64,000 nt of DNA. Origin: Climacium dendroides (lineage: Eukaryota; Streptophyta; Bryopsida; Hypnales; Climaciaceae). This document shows positions 57,375-64,000 of this stretch, piece after piece. The stretch is from the NCBI GenBank assembly GCA_950106755.1, contig OX467083.1, positions 27,275,029 through 27,339,028 on the forward strand, read 5' to 3'. The notes beneath the pieces are model-generated. The model ran no database searches. It saw nothing but the letters and a program-made list of their open reading frames with translations, and had not been told where the DNA came from. Both the position numbers and the translations under genes were made by a program. Each line of letters begins with the position of its first letter. Positions within the stretch are counted from its first letter, which is position 1.

Positions 57375-60300
57375 ATGGATAGCTGCCGCGGATGGGAACT
57401 AGAGAAGAGTGTAGGAGTGGTGGCGGTGCTGGCAGGGGTGATTTTGGGGTACTTGGTGTGGGCCGCCGTAGATCGGTGGGGGGTGCACAAGGGGAGGAAA
57501 GGGCCGGTGCAGTGGCCCATTCTAGGTATCACTAAATCCCTTGTTGGGTCAAATCTGAATTCTCCTTCTAATCAGTTGATTCCAATTGGTTTTAGTGAAC
57601 TTCAAATCTGTAATTTCTGAACTTGATTAGCGATAGGACTTCGTATTTACGGTCGTATTTGTTGGAATGGAGTGTTTCAGAGCGCCAAAATTGTGATCTA
57701 GTATCCAGAGAATCAGGGACTGAAATATGCCATTTTAACTATATGAGGTTATTTGCATTTGATGGAAATTCAGAAGCCAGGAATTTTCTAGAGTTTAATT
57801 TGATTGGAAAGGTGATAGCTCACGCCTAATCAGAGACCCGGAAACTGAAGTCTGCCATTTTAGCAAGTTACATGGAATTTTTTGTATTAAGATGGTAATT
57901 CAGAGACCAGACGAGGCCAAGAGTTGTGCAGTGGTTTAATTTGATTGGAATGATGATACCGGTAGCTTGGTTCTAATCAGTGGTATTGAGTGACTGATCA
58001 GGAGCGACGGTGGAAGTGCTACGAAATTATGACCACTTGAACGATTGGTGTGTCCCATATTTCCTCCGAGATGGACTCACGTTCCCCTGCGAACTGGCGG
58101 ATGTGAAATACATCTTCACTGCTGATCCAGCCAATGTGGAACACATCCTCAAAACCAACTTCGACAACTACGGAAAGGCAAGGTGAATCTGACCCCCGGC
58201 ATTTGACACGCATGTGGCGTTCTAAATTCTTCAGTGTTGCTGGAAGGATATGAGCCAGTCATTCATTTTTTCTATCTCTGAGTGGTTTTGTGGTGGTGCA
58301 AATGTGTTGCTTGTGGTCCAGGGAGAGTTCTTTCACGAAGCGTTTGAGATCTTTTTCGGAGATGGAATTTTCAACGTGGATGGCGAAATGTGGAAGAAGC
58401 AGCGTAAGGTAGCGAGCTATGAATTCTCATCCGCAAAACTGCGGGAGTTTAGTTCTGTGGTGTTCCGTGACTTCTCCGTGAAAATGGCGTGTATTCTCAG
58501 CAATGCTGCGTCCACACAACAGACTTTGGACATGCAGGTCAGTCCTTGCACTGATCTAGTGGTTTCCTGCATTTGACCTGCTTAGTTTCTCCTCCACTTG
58601 AGAATAACGTGAATTAGGGTTACGCCTACAAGATGATGAATCCCAAGATGACTCGTTTACCCATTTCTGTAGGGGTGGACTGAAGAATGAGGACAGTGTT
58701 AAGGCTCTCTACCATAAAGCTTGACTTTGCTAAGGCTGTGAACTGTTATGAATGTACAGGACTTGTTCATGAGGTTCACCATGGATTCCATTTTCAAAGT
58801 GACATTTGGGTACGAGGTGGGAACCCTAAAACCAGATCTCCCTGACACCCCTTTTGCTGAGGCCTTCGCGACCACGAACGAGATCGCTTCCAGCAGGTTC
58901 ATGAACCCATTTTGGAAGCTACAGCGTGTGCTCAATGTGGGATCAGAGGCCACTGTTGCCAAGAGTGCAAAAGTGGTAGATGATTTTATCTACGGTGTGA
59001 TTGAGGCCCGAAAGACCGAGTCTAGTTTACAAACCTCGGTGCGTCTCTTCCTTACACCGCACCTCAGTACGAATTTCAAACTAACTTGACACAGAAACGA
59101 AATGTAACAGGGATTTCGGTACAGTTAGATTGTTTTCGGAATTTGTAATGAGAATCCTCTACAGGATTCACGGGGCGGTCGCTCTGTGGTCACAGTGTTC
59201 AAGCGCATGCCCGCTTATGTAGCATGGTGAGGCTTCCATAAAAACACTCTGAAAAAAGGAGACCACCCCACGAATAATGGAGGAAGTTGTCTAAAAGTTC
59301 ATAACCAGTCTAGCAGTAATGAAAAACCTGTTTTGTTCTTTATGTGCAATTTCTGACCTTATGAACCCTAAATTCCGAACAGGGCCAGAGCGACCTCTTC
59401 TCGAAATTCAGGAACTTATACGAGGAAGGGAAGCAGCTCACAGACAAGAACCTCCGCGACACGTTGTTGAATTTTCTCATTGCTGGCAGAGACAGTAACG
59501 CCCTCACCATGTCATGGTTTGTGTACATGACGACGTTGCACCCTCACGTAGCGCAGAAGCTTTTCGAGGAGCTGTGTACCGTCGACACTGAAATTGCGGT
59601 GAATGAGGACCTACAAAAGGGTGAAAATGTGCAGAACTTCAACCAAAGAATTCAGAAATTTTCTGAGCTACTCACTATGGATGCCCTTTACAAGCTCCAG
59701 TATCTGCATGCATGTATTCTGGAAACCCTGCGCCTTTTTCCTGTTGTGCCTTTGGTAATGCCTCCTTGCACCTTTATTACCACGTCAACCAGTCAGAGGT
59801 GGAGTTAAATAAGAAACTGACACAGTGCACACACTCTGCAAAGTCATGAAGTTGTCTTGCTAGTACTTGATTTCTTCTGCTATAAGTTTGTCGTATTGGT
59901 TGGACTGCGACAGAGCAGAGTAAGTAGTTGTAAGAGAGAGTGTATATGCTGTAAGTTGGTCGTGTATTATGGAAAGGGCTCAGCAGAAATTCTATGTGTG
60001 CAGAACCCAAAATGTGCTGCGGCCGATGACACACTTCCTGATGGAACAGCAGTCAAGAGAGGTAATCTGGTTATGTATGCACCTTATGCAATGGGCCGAA
60101 TGCCATCCATCTGGGGTTCAGATGCAACTGAGTTCAGGCCAGAGAGGTGGCTTGTGAATGGAGTTGTACAGCAAGAATCCGCCTTCAAATTTGTTACTTT
60201 TCAAGTAAGCAACATTACCCATGAAACTCTTTAATTCCTTTAGCGTATCTTCAAACAGGGTTTTCAGTAAAAGTAGCTTGTTTCAAGAACTTTTAGACAT

Positions 60301-60780
60301 CATTATGAAGAGAATTTTTACCACAATTCAGAGTCACAGGAGGCATCCTCGTGACACTTAGGGAGGTCTCTGTATGATCACTTGACCATAGGGAGACCTC
60401 CCTATAAATTATGGAGAAGAGTAGTTGTATGATGTCTAAAGCTTCCTTATTCAGTTTCTTAATTTCACTTAAGATCTTGTCTTGTGAATTTCAGGTATAC
60501 GTGGTCCATTATCACTCAGAAACTGCTTCTTACTCTTCCCTTTTATAAGTGCTTCTCTAATCTTTGGCTTTTTTGGATCATGCTATCAATGCAGGCTGGA
60601 CCCCGGATTTGCATTGGAAAGGACTCGGCCATGCTGCAGCTGCGACTGGCTTTAGCTACTCTGTGCAGGTTCTTCACATTCGAGGTGGTGCCCGGCACCG
60701 TTGTGAAGTACCGACAGATGTCTACGATGTTGTTGGCTAATGGTTTGCCTGTCAAGGTATTCAAACGAAGTTTGGATTGA
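57375..60780 (+). CDS. Cytochrome P450, CYP704-like (CYP86 clan)
   Basis: A haem monooxygenase. CYP704/CYP86-clan members usually omega-hydroxylate long-chain fatty acids for cutin or sporopollenin at the ER. Exons are 57375-57525, 58002-58177, 58322-58537, 58760-59038, 59383-59754, 60004-60204 and 60595-60780. They join in frame to 526 residues. The N-terminal helix VGVVAVLAGVILGYLVWAAV anchors it in the membrane, followed by a hinge and GPVQWPILG. Family wording includes GDGIFNVDGEMWKKQRK. The I-helix is AGRDSNALTMSW, the K-helix ETLR, then FRPERW, and the haem loop F-Q-AGPRICIG split by intron 6. The ATG at 57375 places the anchor correctly. Intron 2 is GC-AG (AAG/GCAAGG). The I-helix has Ser where the usual oxygen-activating Thr sits. 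Confidence 0.94.
60361..60402. repeat. Short hairpin in P450 intron 6
   Basis: GGGAGGTCTC and GAGACCTCCC pair with about 22 nt between them. It lies within the 390-bp intron before the last exon. No function is implied. Confidence 0.5.
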
Positions 60781-61547
60781 TGAAAATATCACACGTGGGG
60801 CTATCAGAGCCTCTATCCTGAGGAAAGCTTCAAACATGATGATGGGCGAACAATTTCTGCATTTGGGCACTTCATGTGACATACTGAAGATTTTGAATTC
60901 TTTGCCTTTGACAGCACATGATCTGGTTTGTATGTCGTTGTGTCCTTTGTATTTCTGTGAAATGGAGTAAAGAAATACATGTGGTATTATGTAAGTTTTC
61001 TTTTCATGGTGCTATTACTTTAATGCAATTGTTGTGTACAAATGTTGAGCCTGGATGTAATTTCATCAATACTCCAGCACTGAAGCAGAGGTCGACACTT
61101 ACAGGAACTGATTGTTCATCTAGTGGATCTCCAATGGCGAGTGTTGTAATTAGTGTGTGTGTTTGTTTGGAGATGGGAGAAAGACTAATTAAAGGTGTCC
61201 CACATGATCAAGTTTTGTTCACATTTGCATACAATGCAAAGTTTTCAAAATAATAATAGCTTTGTGATATGTTCCAAATAGGTACAGTACAAGGTTGGCC
61301 TGCTCTTTTGGTCCTCGAAGCCCATAAGCACAAGATGCACGCATTGACATATTGTTACTAAGTTATCAATACAGAAATCGAGGTCTGCTCGAAAGTTTGC
61401 CCTGCGATACGAATTGATGATTGCAGCAGGGAGAGCATTCATTAGTTACTCCGTATCAAATAGGTACTGATGCCGACTCTGTCACTTAGTATTCAACGAG
61501 TCAGTACTGATTCCACTCATACTGGTATGTCTTACACCCAGACGTCT
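60781..61547. other. P450 3' flank
   Basis: The first few hundred bp are probably 3' UTR. I see no further gene. ACTCCGTA at about 61446 resembles a lone mariner-type end but lacks a partner. Confidence 0.45.
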
Positions 61548-61551
61548 TTAA

Positions 61552-61836
61552 CCCTGAATCGATGCAGAGGACACAAAGTGGATGATGGATGACTTGATTG
61601 TTCACGCTAGAAACAGTAGAATGCATCTACTGGTCCAAAAATTGAATCATATTTGAGTGAGTGCCTATCACAAAGGTAGTGTACTATCAAGGTTAACTCT
61701 TAAAAGATTCAACCTCTCATGATCAAAGTAGTCATCCAAATGGTTCGATTATTGAACCAATGGGTGCATTCTTTATTTCTATAGTGAACAATCAAGTCAT
61801 CTATGGCCACTATTTGGTCTCAACGTTGTTTAAGGG
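61552..61836. mobile_element. TTAA-flanked MITE, 285 bp, with long inverted repeats
   Basis: TTAA at 61548-61551 and 61837-61840 flank CCCTGAATCGATG and GTTTAAGGG. The inverted arms match over about 90 bp with interruptions; the best core is ATGACTTGATTGTTCAC on the left against GTGAACAATCAAGTCAT on the right, then GAATGCATC against GGTGCATTC. A TTAACTCTT near 61694 marks a possible internal terminus. No coding capacity. Confidence 0.75.
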
Positions 61837-62048
61837 TTAAAGAATCTTATGTAATCCCAACCTCTGTTCTTGCTTTTTCACTCTTTTATAATAGGTTGCC
61901 CACCTTTGGGAACATGTAGTCATAGCATGTTGGATGAACGTCATCCAATCATTTTGCAAACAATTCTTGTTGATTAACTTGAGCTATTAAGGTTGTTCTA
62001 GAGCCTCATATTCTTAGTCATTAGTTTAGAACATAACATAAAGGAAAG

Positions 62049-62965
62049 CACTACTAGAAATTGATATCCAAGTCAACAAAAATTTAACAATTTTTTGTTG
62101 ACTGGAATATTGTATTGACCGTTTTAACAATTTTTTGTTGATTTGGTACAAGCTAATAAAATGATCATTGAATTTTTGTTGATTTGGATAGTACAATGTT
62201 CATATCAACAAAAAAGTTAATACTTTTTTATTAATTCTAAATTTCAAAAGTCTCAAATAAGTTTTCATTATTTGGGCAATATTTAAATCACCATGGATGG
62301 AATCTTCTGTCAAAAAATCAAATTACTTAGAAGGAAGAAGACATGCCTCTTACTCGTTGGTGATAAAAAAGAACTGACTTCAGTGACACTCGTTGGTGAT
62401 AAAAGAGAACTGACTTCAGTGACATAAGAGAGCAAAAGACAAGTTCTTTATACAAATGGGATGATAAAAGATCAAACAAACCATATGAGATATGTAAATC
62501 ACTCATAGTCTAAATTTACGTATCTTATATGGTTTGTTCTATCTTCTATCACCCCATTTGTATAAAGAACTTGTCTTCTCTTCTCTTTTGTTACTACAAT
62601 CATCTCTCTTTTATTGTATCACCAATCTCCAAGTTATGAAAAATTGGTCTTCTTTCTTCTTAATAATTATAAAGTTTAAATCTTTTTTTAATTAAATTAT
62701 AACATTTAATTTATAGTCCTATCTATATATTGTTTTTTGCCTACGGCAATTTGGATTGGATTGGTTTTTGGCTTGCCAGGTGGTGGCCATTCATTGAAAA
62801 AATTTATAAATGAATTAATATTATTTTTTTGGCTTGACCACCATAACAAAATGAACAACAATTTTTTGTTAGATACTGCCCAAGACAATGCAACCGAGGA
62901 TACAAACAACATCAGCACTTTTTTGTTAATTTTTTGTTATGGTAGTCACTGTTTTTCTACTAGTA
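62049..62965. mobile_element. Probable degenerate CACTA-like foldback element
   Basis: CACTACTAGAAATTG at the left and TTTTTCTACTAGTA at the right pair over 11 of 12 bases, though the right end has TAGTA in place of TAGTG and the 3-bp flanks (AAG and TAA) do not match. Subterminal words are mirrored (AACAAAAATTTAACAA left, TTGTTAATTTTTTGTT right). Inside are a 37-bp tandem duplication (about 62351-62425) and a hairpin. In that hairpin AAGACAAGTTCTTTATACAA and AAACCATATGAGATATG pair with their complements at about 62514-62577. Confidence 0.45.
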
Positions 62966-64000
62966 TAAACACATACACTAGCATTGTTGATGCTTCTATT
63001 AAGTAGACCTTATAAAAAATCAAAATGGTCTTTTCTCCAATAAATTCTTAAATCCCTGTATGATGATGAGGTCATTTTGTGATCCTTCTCTCCTAGAACT
63101 AGAGTGAACTATCCCCCTTACTTATTCCACCCGTCATTCTAAGGGTGCATATAAAATAAAAGACTCCCTACTTTGTATTTGATTAATTTTTCTTTTAGAC
63201 CCCTTTTAGGAAATTTAGAGCCTTTGATTGAAAATATGAATTCAAAATTTTCAAATTTTATCATGCATGCCAAATAAAAAATTTCAACTTTTTCTCTCGG
63301 GGATGAGGAAGGGTGGTGGTTTACCTGCCTTCCCATAGTTGGATGGATTATAGTGGTAAGCATCCTACTAATGTCCGGGTTTGTATTCATGACCACTTTA
63401 CCAATGTGCCAAAGTTGCAAGTGCTTGTTTTGAATTGTTTCTTGTTGAGATGGCAAGAAAAAAAAAATGAAAATGAAAATTTTATCACGTAACATCTTCA
63501 TTCCCCATTTTCTCATTCCCTAGTTGGCTAAAAGTGTTAAATGGAGGATTTTGCAGACCACATCTTCCATTAGTGGGGGATGGAGGAAAAGAATGCACAA
63601 CTAGGACATTGCCTATTGGCAAAACATTAGGGCATTCTCAATAGACTCTAGAATTTGTCTTTCCAAATAGTTACAAGTCTAACTTTTCATTACTTTGTAA
63701 TTAGAACTTGAAATTTCTATCATTGAAACCATTCAAAAGTACTTTGAATAGGTACAAGAAAACTCAAATTTAGCTAGCTAAAAGACAAAAATTATAGTCA
63801 ATGGTCTTGGCAAATTATGGTTACTAAGGCACATTTCACTCCAATTTGCACCCAATACCGGTGCTCAGTGTGAACTTCTCATACTTACCGACCTCACCAA
63901 ACGCGTTTGAAAATTAGAGAGGGACCTTCACACGTTTTCCCAAGTCTGTAGATTTCAAGGTGACCATTTGGGCACTTCAACGTTGAAGTGAGTGGTTAAT
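62966..64000. other. AT-rich intergenic DNA
   Basis: I see no gene or repeat terminus I can support. The minus-strand ORF at 63139-63516 is low-complexity, and its codon content matches the surrounding non-coding DNA. Confidence 0.5.

Noticed and set aside
56899..57402. A 167-codon ORF just upstream of and overlapping the P450 start
   Set aside because: It has no ATG in its first part, no family motifs, and overlaps the well-supported P450 N-terminus in another frame. It is probably leader sequence.

Overview
This is nuclear DNA from a land plant. The evidence is a plastid-targeted Calvin-cycle phosphoribulokinase with a serine/alanine/arginine-rich transit peptide, a plant-type cyclophilin, a CYP704-like P450, plant-type EME1, and plant-specific repeats (an Athila/Tat-like Ty3-gypsy element, CACTA ends, a Stowaway-like MITE). 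Host genes are GC-richer islands with short introns (about 75-580 bp) in very AT-rich, repeat-filled DNA. I lean towards a non-seed plant (bryophyte, lycophyte or fern) because of the short introns and the many TTAA-flanked elements, but this is inference and no species is claimed.

Layout. 1-577: 3' part of a cyclophilin gene (+). 578-5700: AT-rich DNA with a TTAA/CCCC element end and a CACTA-type terminus. 5716-6660: a small gene for a 125-residue protein of unknown function (+). 6661-12694: MITE-like palindromes and two TTAA-flanked foldback elements. 12695-15867: a ten-exon EME1 gene (-), with a premature TAG under one exon model. 15868-17290: its probable upstream region. 17770-22600: a degenerate long inverted repeat split by a 1.39-kb Mutator-like element with a 9-bp target duplication. 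22804-38817: a 16-kb LTR retrotransposon with 2.13-kb LTRs, gag, protease, RT, RNase H, integrase and an additional roughly 946-codon ORF after integrase, interrupted by eight in-frame stops. 38818-39881: an inverted-repeat CACTA-like element that has lost its left end at the LTR junction. 39882-47400: AT-rich DNA with several MITEs. 47747-49896: phosphoribulokinase (+, four exons). 50842-56625: CACTA and TTAA-flanked elements, two of which abut and share one TTAA. 57375-60780: CYP704-like P450 (+, seven exons, one GC-AG intron). 60781-64000: a 285-bp TTAA MITE and a probable CACTA-like element.

The host genes have unrelated roles (protein folding, recombination, carbon fixation, fatty-acid oxidation) and form no obvious cluster. 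The most unusual signals are in the repeats. First, a dyad-symmetric 9-mer of the form CCAA-N-TTGG recurs about every 57 bp through the LTRs. It continues through much of the retroelement body in all three reading frames, and a looser version fills the neighbouring inverted repeat. Second, at least six, probably more, elements have a TTAA-CCC(C/T)...(A/G)GGG-TTAA structure. That is the piggyBac target-site and terminus signature, which is not typical of plant MITEs.
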